The notes below the pieces were generated by a model. That model ran no database searches and was not told where the DNA came from. It saw only the letters and a list, made by a program, of their open reading frames with translations. Below are positions 27,574 to 37,089 of a stretch of DNA of 64,000 bases, in pieces (position 1 is the stretch's first letter; the number at the start of each line of letters is the position of its first letter). Made by a program: the position numbers and the translations under genes. The DNA is from Ferruginibacter sp. (GTDB taxonomy: Bacteria > Bacteroidota > Bacteroidia > Chitinophagales > Chitinophagaceae): the NCBI GenBank assembly GCA_019638525.1, contig JAHBTO010000004.1, forward strand, positions 124,001-188,000, read 5' to 3'.

Positions 27574-30051
27574 TTACATCTTATCTACGTCAGCAATTAT
27601 TGTAACAGCCTTAAAAATTTTTTCACTTGTTACCAGGTTAATATGGTTCCTGATATATGATTTATACCGTATTCCCATTCCCTGTTCTTTGGGTAATTTA
27701 ATAAGCAACTCCATTAAATACTGGTTGCGTATGCGGTTTACAACCGGCGCTGCAGGCCCTACTACAAATTCTTTAAGGTCTTGTTTTAGCAGATGAGCTA
27801 ATTTTTCTGCGGCTGCAGTTACAATATTTTTATCCTTGTGTTTTAAAGTTAATAAAACTATGCGGCTAAAAGGCGGATAAAAAAATTGTTTACGGTTTTC
27901 AATCTCCATCTCATAAAATTGTTTGTAATCATGTTGCTGCACCCATTGCAAAACAGGATGCTTAACATTGGTTGCCTGTATAATCACTTTTCCCTGTTCT
28001 TTTTTTCTTCCTGCACGGCCGCTTACCTGCTCCATAAGTTGAAAAGCCCGTTCATTAACTCTAAAGTCGGCAAATGCAAGTAATCCATCGGCATCTAAAA
28101 TTCCAACAAGGCTCACTTTATCAAAGTCCAAACCTTTTACCACCATTTGCGTACCAACCAAAATATCAAGCCGGTGTTGTTCAAACAACTGAATCAGGTT
28201 ATCGTGTGCTGTTTTTCCACGTACACTGTCAACATCCATACGGGCAATCTTGTATTTTGCAAAATCATCTTCCAGCAGTTCTTCAATTTTTTCGGTGCCG
28301 AAATTTTTTTCCAACCAGTTGTTGTTACCGCATGCAGGGCAGGTAATTAATTTTGGATAAGTGCTGCCGCAATAATGGCAATGTAGTTTGTTGCTGAATT
28401 TATGCAGCGTTAGCGAAACATCACAGTGAACACATTGAGGAATAAATCCGCACACAGCACAAATTAAATAAGGATTATAACCACGCCTGTTCTGAAAAAG
28501 TATCACTTGTTTATTGTTATCCAGGGCATTTTGTATAGCCTCCTTCAATTGAGGACTTATCATTACTTTACCTTTTTGTACCACTTGCCTGGTATTTACT
28601 ATTTCAATTTGTGGTAATTCTATTCCGCCAAAACGTTCATTCAGTTCCACCAATGCATACTTATTATGCAGGGCATTAAAATAACTCTCTACCGATGGTG
28701 TGGCACTGCCTAATAATGTTTTTGCTTTAAAGAGCGATGCATAAAAAATTGCAGTATCTCTTGCATGGTACCGGGGCGCCGGCTCATGTTGCTTAAAAGA
28801 AGCATCATGCTCTTCATCAACAATAATTAGTCCCAGTTCTTTATAAGGCAGAAACAGGGCACTCCTTGCGCCAAGCACTATCTTTACTTCGCCGGTGCGT
28901 ACCTTATTCCATAATTCAACACGTTCATTATTATTAAAGCGTGAATGATAGATGCTGATATTGCCGCCAAAATGTTTTTGCAGCCTGCGGATTATTTGTG
29001 TAGTTAATGCTATTTCGGGTAACAGGTACAACACCTGCTTACCCTCTTTTAAATATTTTTCAATAAGTTTTATATACACTTGTGTTTTTCCGCTGCTGGT
29101 AACACCATGCAGCAGGCAAACATTTTTTGTACTGAAAGCTTTTGCTACTTCATCTGAAGCCTGTTGCTGTGCAGCATTAAACTCAAAATCTATCTCAACA
29201 TTTTTTGGAATAGATTTTATCCTGTCAACTGTTCTTTTTTCGGTTAGCAGGATATTTTTTTCTACCAGGCCTTTTAACTGAGCCGCAGTTGCCCCTGCTT
29301 TTTTTAATAATTCTGATTGTATAACATCACCACTAGTTTTTTGTAAGTGTAAAAAAGCAAGCAGCAATTCCATTTGTTTAGGAGCCCTGCTCCAGTTATT
29401 CAATAATTCGCCCAGCTTTTCTTCATTTGCATATTCAGGGCTTAGCAGTACATAAGTTTCTTTTTTAACCTTGTATTGCTCATCCATGGCTTCCCAAACA
29501 AAACATACTTTTTTATCAATCAGTTTTTTTATCAGCGGATAAACATGTGTGATATCTAAAATTTGTTGTACTTCTGTAAGCCTTAATTGTTTTTTTATCA
29601 ACAATGCTTCAGCCACTAAAAATTCTTCATCACTTAAATGTGTAAAATCTTCTCCTATTTCTTCATTATAAATCAAAATGGTTTCGCTGCTCAATTTAAA
29701 ATGTGTTGGCAGGGCTGCTGCCATCACTTCGCCCTCGCTGCACATATAATATTGGCTAATCCATTGCCAAAGCTGCAATTGCTGCGGATACAATATCGGA
29801 TCGTCATCCAGCACATTTAATATTGATTTGGTTGGATAGCCCGGCTCTTTATTAAAAACCGATTTGATAATGCCTGCATACTTTTTTTGTTTACCAAAAA
29901 CCACTTCTACCCTGCAGCCGGACCTTGCTTTAGGTAACAATGCATTGGGTACAGAATATGTATAGGTTGTTGGCAAGGCCAGGGGTAAAATTATCTCGGC
30001 CCAATAAACTGGCATGTCATCTGCAAATTGTATTTCGTTTCCTTTGTTCAT
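27574..30051 (-). CDS. priA: Primosomal replication helicase PriA
   Basis: The 825-residue superfamily 2 helicase has an N-terminal DNA-binding domain (about 15-115), the Walker A GVTSSGKTQVY near residue 317, DEEHDASFKQHEPAPRYHARD near 412, and eight zinc-binding Cys in CAVCGFIPQCVHC and the following CHYCG / CPACG pairs. The helicase C motif GRAGR is present. It reloads the replisome at stalled forks. The start could be the internal ATG giving MPVYWAEIILPLA, which is nearer the usual PriA N-terminus. Confidence 0.95.
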   Translation of the reverse strand: MNKGNEIQFADDMPVYWAEIILPLALPTTYTYSVPNALLPKARSGCRVEVVFGKQKKYAGIIKSVFNKEPGYPTKSILNVLDDDPILYPQQLQLWQWISQYYMCSEGEVMAAALPTHFKLSSETILIYNEEIGEDFTHLSDEEFLVAEALLIKKQLRLTEVQQILDITHVYPLIKKLIDKKVCFVWEAMDEQYKVKKETYVLLSPEYANEEKLGELLNNWSRAPKQMELLLAFLHLQKTSGDVIQSELLKKAGATAAQLKGLVEKNILLTEKRTVDRIKSIPKNVEIDFEFNAAQQQASDEVAKAFSTKNVCLLHGVTSSGKTQVYIKLIEKYLKEGKQVLYLLPEIALTTQIIRRLQKHFGGNISIYHSRFNNNERVELWNKVRTGEVKIVLGARSALFLPYKELGLIIVDEEHDASFKQHEPAPRYHARDTAIFYASLFKAKTLLGSATPSVESYFNALHNKYALVELNERFGGIELPQIEIVNTRQVVQKGKVMISPQLKEAIQNALDNNKQVILFQNRRGYNPYLICAVCGFIPQCVHCDVSLTLHKFSNKLHCHYCGSTYPKLITCPACGNNNWLEKNFGTEKIEELLEDDFAKYKIARMDVDSVRGKTAHDNLIQLFEQHRLDILVGTQMVVKGLDFDKVSLVGILDADGLLAFADFRVNERAFQLMEQVSGRAGRKKEQGKVIIQATNVKHPVLQWVQQHDYKQFYEMEIENRKQFFYPPFSRIVLLTLKHKDKNIVTAAAEKLAHLLKQDLKEFVVGPAAPVVNRIRNQYLMELLIKLPKEQGMGIRYKSYIRNHINLVTSEKIFKAVTIIADVDKM

Positions 30052-30093
30052 CCCTTGTTACTAAAGTTAACATACCTGTATGTAATCTTACTA

Positions 30094-30855
30094 TTATTTT
30101 ATCCAGCTTGCTTTGTATTTTACCAAACCGGCTTCCATCTCATTATATACCCGTTGTTTTAAAGATTCTACGTCATCAAGTGTTAAGCCGCTAACAGGTA
30201 TTTCATTAAGAAAAACGGTTCTCGACCTGCCGGGCGAAAGAGAAAAGATGGATTTGTAATGCAGCCTATTATACGTATCCAGGAAAAGCATTGGTTTTAT
30301 TGGAGTGTGGGTTTCAATTGCAATTTTAAATGCACCATCAAAAAAACTTTTTAAAGGCCTGTGAGTCATGTTAAATGTTCCTTCGGGAGCTAAAACCACC
30401 GAGATTCCTTTACGTAAAACAGATTTTAATTGTTGAACACTTTTAGCTCTTTTTTCTGCATTGTCTCTTTCTACAAGCACAGCAGCGCTGCGGTATATAA
30501 ATCCAAATACAGGAATCTTTGCCATTTCTGCTTTGCCAAGCACCCTAAAATTCATTTTATTAATTGAACGAAGTATAACCGGAATATCGAGATAAGAAAT
30601 ATGGTTAAACACAAAAACATATTGCCTGGAAGTATCCAATGCTGATTCATATATATTTTTATGATGAATACCCAACATAAATAATACAAACCTTGCCCAT
30701 ATTTTACAAAGTTTATAGATAAAATTCCCTCCTTTTATCTTACCAAAAAAAGATGCGATGATAATTAAAGGAAGTATTAGAATCATAAAAAACAAAAAAA
30801 TGGCAAATGCATAAACCGTATACAGGAAACCAATAATTTTTCTAAAAATTCTCAT
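30094..30855 (-). CDS. plsC: 1-acyl-sn-glycerol-3-phosphate acyltransferase
   Basis: The 253-residue membrane-bound acyltransferase has an N-terminal hydrophobic hairpin (about 8-40). The PlsC motif I HISYLD (HX4D) lies near residue 84, and motif III is VLAPEGTFNMTH near 155. It acylates lysophosphatidic acid to phosphatidic acid at the inner membrane. It lies upstream of priA with a 42-bp gap and may be in the same leftward transcript. Confidence 0.9.
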   Translation of the reverse strand: MRIFRKIIGFLYTVYAFAIFLFFMILILPLIIIASFFGKIKGGNFIYKLCKIWARFVLFMLGIHHKNIYESALDTSRQYVFVFNHISYLDIPVILRSINKMNFRVLGKAEMAKIPVFGFIYRSAAVLVERDNAEKRAKSVQQLKSVLRKGISVVLAPEGTFNMTHRPLKSFFDGAFKIAIETHTPIKPMLFLDTYNRLHYKSIFSLSPGRSRTVFLNEIPVSGLTLDDVESLKQRVYNEMEAGLVKYKASWIK

Positions 30856-31083
30856 AGCAGTGGCAAATATATGAATATGAATAAACCTGTATCAATACCA
30901 AAACTATATCTTAAAATTATTTACGTATGCACAATACTTATTAAAATATTGCTATTTATAATAAAACAAAGCAATTTTAAATATTTATAAAGTAGCCTAC
31001 TTTATAAAACACAATATCATTAACAGTTTAATTAAATAAATTGTATGTGAAAAAATTCTGTTATTGCTTTAAAAAAATCTGGT

Positions 31084-31091
31084 TATTTTTG
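31084..31091 (+). promoter_or_regulatory. -7 promoter element TATTTTTG for clpS-aat
   Basis: This TAnnTTTG match ends six bases before the ATG at 31098. It supports that start over an upstream ATG at 31041. Confidence 0.5.
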
Positions 31092-31097
31092 TTTTGC

Positions 31098-31391
31098 ATG
31101 AAAACACTCTCACAAAATATTTTCCAGGAAGAAACCGATACCGACACATTAACCGGGGCCGGTTGCAGCCTTATTGTATGGAACGATGAAGTGAACACTT
31201 TTGAATGGGTGATTGATACCCTGGTAGAGATTTGCGGCCACAGTTTACAACAGGCCGAACAATGCGCCATTATCATTGATGCAAAAGGAAAATATGCCGT
31301 AAAAGAAGGCAGCTACGAAATACTTAAACCACAATGCGATGCCATTACCAACAGGGGCATTAATGCAACAGTGGAAGTGGTTGCCAATTAA
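31098..31391 (+). CDS. clpS: ATP-dependent Clp protease adaptor ClpS
   Basis: The 97-residue adaptor delivers N-degron substrates to ClpAP/ClpCP. The conserved LIVWNDEVNTFEWVIDTL segment corresponds to the ClpS substrate-binding loop (normally NDxxTPMxxV). It is followed by the HSLQQAEQCAIIIDAKGK helix and strand. I choose the ATG at 31098; the frame is open from 31041 but that would add an unlikely hydrophobic start and lies upstream of the promoter element. It lies just before aat, seven bases away, making an N-degron pathway operon. Confidence 0.92.
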   Translation: MKTLSQNIFQEETDTDTLTGAGCSLIVWNDEVNTFEWVIDTLVEICGHSLQQAEQCAIIIDAKGKYAVKEGSYEILKPQCDAITNRGINATVEVVAN

Positions 31392-31397
31392 TCATAC

Positions 31398-32063
31398 ATG
31401 TTTATTGTAAGCGATGAATTATATTTTCCGCCTGTAGAACATGTAGGTGAAGATGGATTGCTTGCCATTGGCGGCGATTTATCACTCAACCGATTATTGC
31501 TGGCTTATAAAAACGGTATTTTTCCCTGGTACAATGAAGATGAGCCCATTTGCTGGTGGAGCCCCAATCCTCGTTTTGTTTTGTATCCATCACAAATAAA
31601 AATCAGCAGCAGTATGAAAACCGTTTTAAACAGCGGCAGGTTTAGGTTCACCATCAATAAATCGTTTGCAGAAGTGATACAAAACTGCAAAACCGTTGCC
31701 CGCAAAGGACAGGATGGTACATGGATATCGGCTGCCATGCAAAAAGCCTATATCAACATGCACAATAATGGTTATGCCCACAGCGCCGAATCATGGCAGG
31801 ATGGTAAATTAGTAGGTGGCTTATACGGCATAAGACTGGGCAATATTTTTTTTGGCGAAAGCATGTTTAGCCACGAAAGCAATGCAAGCAAATTTGCTTT
31901 CATAAAATATGTACAGCAGTTGCAACAGGAAAATGTTACACTTATTGATTGCCAGTTGTACACCAAACACCTTGAAAGCCTTGGCGCTGTGATGATTGAC
32001 AGGAAATTATTTATCAAAACACTTGCGCAAGACAAATTTATAGCCAACTTAAAAATAGGGTAA
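31398..32063 (+). CDS. aat: Leucyl/phenylalanyl-tRNA--protein transferase
   Basis: The 221-residue enzyme transfers Leu or Phe from aminoacyl-tRNA to N-terminal Arg or Lys, creating primary N-degrons. The N-terminus FPPVEHVGEDGLLAIGGDLS, followed by GIFPWYNEDEPICWWSPNPR, is family-diagnostic, as is FGESMFSHESNASKFA near residue 152. It follows clpS, which recognises the product, so both steps of the pathway are coupled. Confidence 0.96.
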   Translation: MFIVSDELYFPPVEHVGEDGLLAIGGDLSLNRLLLAYKNGIFPWYNEDEPICWWSPNPRFVLYPSQIKISSSMKTVLNSGRFRFTINKSFAEVIQNCKTVARKGQDGTWISAAMQKAYINMHNNGYAHSAESWQDGKLVGGLYGIRLGNIFFGESMFSHESNASKFAFIKYVQQLQQENVTLIDCQLYTKHLESLGAVMIDRKLFIKTLAQDKFIANLKIG

Positions 32064-32140
32064 GCTATAATTTCTATTTATTGGTATCCACACAACATCT
32101 GCAAAATTAATTCAGCTAAAACCGATAGGGGCAAATTCCT

Positions 32141-32148
32141 TATTTTTG
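32141..32148 (+). promoter_or_regulatory. -7 promoter element TATTTTTG for acyl-CoA dehydrogenase
   Basis: This TAnnTTTG match lies 22 bases before the ATG at 32171. Confidence 0.45.
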
Positions 32149-32170
32149 CTCACACTATAAACAACCAACT

Positions 32171-33325
32171 ATGCTATTTGAGTTTACCGAAGAACAATTG
32201 ATGATAAAACAGGCTGCAAAAGATTTTGCAGTGAATGATTGCCTGCCCGGGGTTATTGAGCGTGACGAATTACAGCGTTTTCCAAAAGAACAGATAGAAA
32301 AACTTGCCGACCTGGGATTTATGGGCATGATGGTAAAGCCTGAATATGGCGGCAGCGGTATGGATACCATTAGCTATGTGTTGGCTATGGAAGAAATTAG
32401 CAAGGTAGATGCAAGTGTGAGTGTTTGCGTAAGTGTAAACAATAGCCTTGTTTGTTATGGCCTGCAGGAGTACGGAACCGAAGAGCAGAAGAAAAAATAT
32501 CTCACCCCGCTTGCTCAGGGTAAAAAAGATGGTGAATTATACATTGGCGCATTTTTATTAAGCGAACCCGAAGCCGGCAGCGACGCCACTTCTCAAAAAA
32601 CCACGGCTGAAGATAAAGGCGATTATTATTTACTGAACGGAACTAAAAACTGGATTACAAACGGTAACAGTGCAAGTGTTTATTTAGTAATAGCTCAAAC
32701 CGATGCCAGCAAAGGCAGCCGAGGCATAAATGCATTTATTGTAGAAAAAAAATGGGCTGGTGTAGAAGTGGGTGCAAAAGAAAATAAGCTGGGCATACGG
32801 GGAAGCGATACACACAGCATTTTATTCACCGATGTAAAAGTGCCAAAAGAAAACAGGATTGGCGCTGATGGCTTTGGTTTCACTTTTGCCATGAAAACAC
32901 TGGCCGGCGGCAGGATTGGTATAGCATCGCAGGCTTTAGGCATTGCAGCCGGCGCTTACGAATTGGCGCTTGCTTACAGCAAACAACGCAAGGCATTTGG
33001 CACCGAAATAATGAATCACCAGATTATACAATTTAAACTGGCAGATATGGCTACCCGAATTGAAGCTGCACGATTGCTTTGTTTAAAAGCTGCCTGGGAA
33101 AAAGATCAGCACTTAGACTATACTTTAAGCAGCAGCATGGCAAAAGTATATGCCAGCGAAACTGCCATGTGGACCACCACCGAAGCGGTACAAATACACG
33201 GCGGATATGGTTTTGTAAAAGAATACCATGTTGAACGTTTGATGAGGGATGCAAAAATTACACAGATTTACGAAGGCACCAGCGAAGTGCAACGGATTGT
33301 GATTGGCAGGAGTATTTTGAAGTAA
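32171..33325 (+). CDS. Acyl-CoA dehydrogenase (short/medium-chain type)
   Basis: The 384-residue FAD enzyme has the standard three-part fold. Visible motifs are LSEPEAGSDATSQKTTA near 137 (FAD/substrate), GIRGSDTHSILFTDV near 213, and C-terminal QIHGGYGFVKEYHVERLMRD. The catalytic base by analogy is Glu368 in IYEGTSEVQ. It does the first step of fatty acid or branched-chain acyl-CoA beta-oxidation. No etfAB or other beta-oxidation genes are adjacent. Chain-length preference cannot be read by eye. Confidence 0.93.
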   Translation: MLFEFTEEQLMIKQAAKDFAVNDCLPGVIERDELQRFPKEQIEKLADLGFMGMMVKPEYGGSGMDTISYVLAMEEISKVDASVSVCVSVNNSLVCYGLQEYGTEEQKKKYLTPLAQGKKDGELYIGAFLLSEPEAGSDATSQKTTAEDKGDYYLLNGTKNWITNGNSASVYLVIAQTDASKGSRGINAFIVEKKWAGVEVGAKENKLGIRGSDTHSILFTDVKVPKENRIGADGFGFTFAMKTLAGGRIGIASQALGIAAGAYELALAYSKQRKAFGTEIMNHQIIQFKLADMATRIEAARLLCLKAAWEKDQHLDYTLSSSMAKVYASETAMWTTTEAVQIHGGYGFVKEYHVERLMRDAKITQIYEGTSEVQRIVIGRSILK

Positions 33326-33383
33326 TCCATCAACAACTTCATGCAGCTTTTTATTTAAGCTACCAAAGAATGGCGCATCACTT

Positions 33384-34058
33384 ATGGGCATCAACAAACA
33401 ACAATACCAAAATATTTTAAACGAACTTGATGGCAAAGCAACACTGGTTGCCGTTTCAAAAACCAAACCTGCAGAAGATATACTTGAACTGTACAACCTT
33501 GGCCAAAAAGATTTTGGCGAAAACTATGTACAAGAACTTACGCAGAAATACGAGCAACTTCCCAAAGATATTCGCTGGCATTTTATAGGCCACTTACAAA
33601 GCAATAAAGTGAAATACATTGCACCGTTTGTGCATTTAATTCATGGAGTGGATAGTTTTAATTTATTGAAAGAGATAAACAAACAAGCAGCAAAAAACAA
33701 CCGGGTAATTGATTGCTTATTACAAATACATATCGCTACTGAAGAAACCAAGTTTGGATTAGATAGCAATGAATTGGAAACAATAATTCATTCAGGCATT
33801 TCTGATTTAAAAAATATTCAAATTTGCGGCCTAATGGGTATGGCATCATTCTCTGATAATATGAATTTGGTAAGAAGTGAATTTAAAAACCTTAAAGCGC
33901 TTTTTGATATGTCAGCCCCTGCATTCAACATTCAACAATCAACATTCAACATTTTAAGCATGGGCATGAGCGCCGATTATAAGATAGCATTAGAAGAAGG
34001 AAGTAATATGATTAGGATTGGCAGCTTACTTTTTGGTTCCAGAACTTACAACAAATAA
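33384..34058 (+). CDS. YggS-family pyridoxal phosphate homeostasis protein
   Basis: The 224-residue single-domain TIM-barrel PLP protein has the PLP lysine in VAVSKTKP (Lys26). GQKDFGENYVQEL, RWHFIGHLQSNK and MGMSADYKIALEEGSNMIRI are all family signatures. It buffers PLP and amino/keto-acid pools; it is not a catabolic enzyme. Near residue 180 the segment FNIQQSTFNI is encoded by a perfect-phase heptamer run (33923-33957), unusual inside a conserved gene but in frame. Confidence 0.93.
   Translation: MGINKQQYQNILNELDGKATLVAVSKTKPAEDILELYNLGQKDFGENYVQELTQKYEQLPKDIRWHFIGHLQSNKVKYIAPFVHLIHGVDSFNLLKEINKQAAKNNRVIDCLLQIHIATEETKFGLDSNELETIIHSGISDLKNIQICGLMGMASFSDNMNLVRSEFKNLKALFDMSAPAFNIQQSTFNILSMGMSADYKIALEEGSNMIRIGSLLFGSRTYNK
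33923..33957. repeat. Heptanucleotide tandem run inside the yggS-like gene
   Basis: Five adjacent 7-base units are present: ATTCAAC, ATTCAAC, AATCAAC, ATTCAAC, ATTTTAA. As 7 is not divisible by 3, each unit is read in a different frame, and the ORF nevertheless stays open. Confidence 0.7.
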
Positions 34059-34190
34059 CCACGCTAAATTTTAAAAGTTTTATTTCAATCAATTTTTAAT
34101 TAATTTATTCTAAAGTTTATTCAATTTGTTAAAATAATTGTTTCAACTATGAAATAGAGGCCAAATCATCATCCTTTATTTTAAATTTAA

Positions 34191-34198
34191 TAACTTTG
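34191..34198 (+). promoter_or_regulatory. -7 promoter element TAACTTTG for the TonB-like gene
   Basis: This TAnnTTTG match ends two bases before the ATG at 34201. The transcription start might therefore fall at or just past that ATG, favouring the in-frame ATG at 34219. Confidence 0.45.
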
Positions 34199-34200
34199 AG

Positions 34201-35037
34201 ATGAACAGCAATCAAATTATGACAGCAACATTTGAAACAGAAAAGAACAGGAAAGCATTAACCTACACCATTTTAATTTGTGGGGCAATCCTATTAATAA
34301 CTTTGCTGGTTTCGTGGAAGGATGCTGTGCATCAGCCAAAAGCACAGGAAGAACTGATAGAAATAAATTTAGGTAACGATGAGGAAGGCTTTGGCGATGT
34401 GCAACCATTGGTAAAAGGCGAAAAATCACCATCATCCGAAGCGCCTGAGCAACAGCAGGCATCGGCGGTACAAAATAACCAATCAGAAGATATTAAAACA
34501 GACGATGCTGCAGACGAAGAATCGGCACCGGTAACAAAACCTGTAAAAACAACTACAAAGGTTAAAACAAACTCAACTGTAGTAACACCAGTTCCCAAAC
34601 CAAAAGTTCCTAAGATTGCCGGTTACAGCGGCCCCAAAGGCGGTACGGGCAATGGCGCCAATGAAGACAATGGTTATAAATACGAAGGCAATAAACCCGG
34701 TGGCAAAGGCGATGCCGGTAGCCCTAACGGAAAACCTGACAGCTATGGAAATAACCCCGGCGGAAAAACAGGCGGCAGTGGCTTAAGGGTTTCAAAAGGC
34801 GATAGAAGAATTATAAACAATTATATTTTCATGGGCGACCTGCCACGTGCAACAATAAATGCCATTATAAAAGTTTCTCCGGATGGCCGTGGCACATTTG
34901 TAGGATTTGATAAAGGTTCTACCAGTGTAGAAGCTAAATACGCTGCTGCAATCAGGAGCTACCTGCCCAATATCGAATTCAATAAATCGGATCATGAATC
35001 GATAGTAACAGTACCGTTTAATTTTAGAGTGCTGTAG
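34201..35037 (+). CDS. TonB-like energy transducer
   Basis: The 278-residue protein has a short cytoplasmic start, one membrane segment (about 21-40) and then a long periplasmic linker rich in Pro, Lys, Gly and Asn (about 70-200). The C-terminal roughly 75 residues (RATINAIIKVSPDGRGTFVG ... VTVPFNFRVL) resemble a TonB C-terminal domain. TonB couples ExbBD proton motive force to outer-membrane receptors. No exbB or exbD is adjacent. The alternative start at 34219 gives MTATFETEKN. It is followed by folC 164 bp later. Confidence 0.72.
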   Translation: MNSNQIMTATFETEKNRKALTYTILICGAILLITLLVSWKDAVHQPKAQEELIEINLGNDEEGFGDVQPLVKGEKSPSSEAPEQQQASAVQNNQSEDIKTDDAADEESAPVTKPVKTTTKVKTNSTVVTPVPKPKVPKIAGYSGPKGGTGNGANEDNGYKYEGNKPGGKGDAGSPNGKPDSYGNNPGGKTGGSGLRVSKGDRRIINNYIFMGDLPRATINAIIKVSPDGRGTFVGFDKGSTSVEAKYAAAIRSYLPNIEFNKSDHESIVTVPFNFRVL

Positions 35038-35162
35038 TATGTTATCCATTTAATTAAGTTGGCAAATTCTTCTGACAGAAAAATTCTTTCTTTTTATTTT
35101 TTATTTGAGGATTGGTTTTTTGTAATGTATTTTATCATTACTTGCTATTATCCATCATTTAT

Positions 35163-35170
35163 TAATTTTG
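35163..35170 (+). promoter_or_regulatory. -7 promoter element TAATTTTG for folC
   Basis: This TAnnTTTG match lies 31 bases before the ATG at 35202. Confidence 0.45.
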
Positions 35171-35201
35171 CCCCATCCTTTTACAGGCCATTAAACAATC
35201 A

Positions 35202-36515
35202 ATGACATACCGGCAAACAATAGAATACCTCTATGCACAATTACCTATGTTTAGCCGCATTGGCGCAGCCGCATACAAGGCCAACCTCGATAATACCATT
35301 GCCCTTTGCGATGCCATCGGTAATCCGCAAAATAAATTTAAAAGCATACATATTGCCGGCACCAACGGCAAAGGTAGTACCAGCCACCTACTTGCAGCCA
35401 TATTGCAACAGGCCGGTTATAAAACAGGCTTATACACATCGCCGCATTTAAAAGATTTTAGAGAGCGTATAAAAGTTAATGGCCAAATGGTAAGCGAAAC
35501 TTTTGTTATTGACTTTGTAGAAAAAACAAAAGTAGTATCTCAAAAAATACAACCATCGTTTTTTGAACTAACCGTAGCCATGGCTTTTGAATATTTTGCA
35601 AAAGAGGAAGTTGATATTGCCGTTATTGAAACCGGCCTCGGCGGCAGGTTAGACAGTACAAACATCATCACGCCACTCCTATCTGTAATCACCAATATTG
35701 GGTACGACCATACCAACCTGTTAGGCGATACGCTTGAAAAAATTGCCTCTGAAAAAGCCGGAATCATAAAACCCGGCGTGCCGGTTGTAATAGGCCAATA
35801 CTTTCCTCAAACAAAAGAAATCTTTATTAGCAAAGCAAAAAAAGAAAATGCACCCATTTATTTTGCGCAGGATGAATATGAGGTTTCGCAAATAAAGTAC
35901 AGCCCTACATCGCTCACTTGCAATATAAAAAATATTAAACAAGATATTACCGAAACTTTTGAATGTGAATTGAACGGATTGTATCAAACAAAAAATTTAC
36001 AAACAGTTTTGTGTGCCGTAGGAATTTTAATGCAACAGGGTTTTACTATATCAAACCAGGCAGAAAAATATGCTATAAAACATGTGAAGATGCTCACCGC
36101 TTTAGCAGGAAGATGGGATGTGATTGCCCAACAGCCAACCATTATATTGGATGTAGCGCACAATGAAGATGGAGTAAGACAATTGCTTGAACAACTAAAA
36201 TTGGTAAAGTCTGCATCATCGCAACTGCATATTGTAATGGGTATGGTAAAAGACAAAGATGTAAACAAAGTGCTGTCGCTATTGCCGCAGGATGCCATGT
36301 ATTATTTCAGCAATGCCCATACAGAAAGAGCCATGCCGCATTTGCAATTAAAAGAAAAAGCTGCTGCACTACATTTAGTTGGCAATAGTTTTGATAATGT
36401 GAATACGGCTATACAGGCTGCAAAATATGCAGCAACTAAAAATGATACCATCATTGTATGCGGCAGTGTATTTTTAATTGCCGAAGTTGATACGGCACAA
36501 TTCAGCAATTACTAA
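35202..36515 (+). CDS. folC: Bifunctional folylpolyglutamate synthase / dihydrofolate synthase
   Basis: The 437-residue Mur-ligase-type enzyme has the P-loop HIAGTNGKGSTSHLL (Gly53-Thr60) and the FolC signature ETGLGGRLDSTNIITP near residue 145. KAGIIKPGVPVVIGQ and LDVAHNEDGVRQLLEQL follow in the C-terminal domain. It adds glutamate to dihydropteroate and folates in the cytoplasm. Bifunctionality is inferred from the single-copy family type; the reactions cannot be separated by eye. It is convergent with the NUDIX gene. Confidence 0.93.
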   Translation: MTYRQTIEYLYAQLPMFSRIGAAAYKANLDNTIALCDAIGNPQNKFKSIHIAGTNGKGSTSHLLAAILQQAGYKTGLYTSPHLKDFRERIKVNGQMVSETFVIDFVEKTKVVSQKIQPSFFELTVAMAFEYFAKEEVDIAVIETGLGGRLDSTNIITPLLSVITNIGYDHTNLLGDTLEKIASEKAGIIKPGVPVVIGQYFPQTKEIFISKAKKENAPIYFAQDEYEVSQIKYSPTSLTCNIKNIKQDITETFECELNGLYQTKNLQTVLCAVGILMQQGFTISNQAEKYAIKHVKMLTALAGRWDVIAQQPTIILDVAHNEDGVRQLLEQLKLVKSASSQLHIVMGMVKDKDVNKVLSLLPQDAMYYFSNAHTERAMPHLQLKEKAAALHLVGNSFDNVNTAIQAAKYAATKNDTIIVCGSVFLIAEVDTAQFSNY

Positions 36516-36529
36516 TTCTTTTTAATTAA

Positions 36530-37069
36530 TTACAGGCTTTCTAATTTATTAAAAGCATAAAAAAGACAGCTTACATGCAGGGCTTGTTTAATTTGGTTGT
36601 TCAGTAACATTTGCTTTACGGTTTCAAGCGGCAGCAGTTTCACTTTAATTTCTTCGTTGGCATCTAAACTTTGCGATGCCACTTTTTTACCGCCGGTAGC
36701 CAGGTATAAATCGGTATAGTTATTAAGTACGCCGGGGTTAGCTGCTACCCTACCCAGGTAAATGTAATCAGAAAAACGATAACCGGTTTCTTCCAGTAAT
36801 TCACGTGCAATAGCTGTAGCTGTTGACTCGCCGGCATCTACAAAGCCACCCGGTATTTCAATGATTGTTTCTTCTAAAGGATGGCGGTATTGCTCGGCAA
36901 GTATCACTTCGTTATCTTGGGTAATAGCCAATGCACAAACAGAAGTTGGTAGTTCTACCACAAAATATTCATCTACAATTTTACCATCAGGCATTTCACA
37001 TACATCTTTACGTGCAGTAAAATAGGTGTGTTTGTTTATGTATTGCGATGAAAGTGTTTTCCAGTTCAT
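36530..37069 (-). CDS. NUDIX hydrolase (ADP-ribose pyrophosphatase-like)
   Basis: The 179-residue protein has a complete Nudix box: Gly75, Glu81, Arg89-Glu90, Glu93-Glu94 and Gly96, in GGFVDAGESTATAIARELLE. The sequence around EQYRHPLEETIIEIPGG is typical of the NudF/ADP-ribose pyrophosphatase branch. The start at 37069 (MNWKTLSSQY) is chosen because the longer frame to 37174 would overlap the BstA-like gene by 85 bases and adds no family sequence. The substrate is inferred. Confidence 0.88.
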   Translation of the reverse strand: MNWKTLSSQYINKHTYFTARKDVCEMPDGKIVDEYFVVELPTSVCALAITQDNEVILAEQYRHPLEETIIEIPGGFVDAGESTATAIARELLEETGYRFSDYIYLGRVAANPGVLNNYTDLYLATGGKKVASQSLDANEEIKVKLLPLETVKQMLLNNQIKQALHVSCLFYAFNKLESL

Positions 37070-37089
37070 TTTGGCTATTATTTTATTAT

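Noticed and set aside
31041..31097. Longer clpS reading frame from 31041
   Set aside because: The TATTTTTG element lies inside it and the ClpS family starts near the later ATG.
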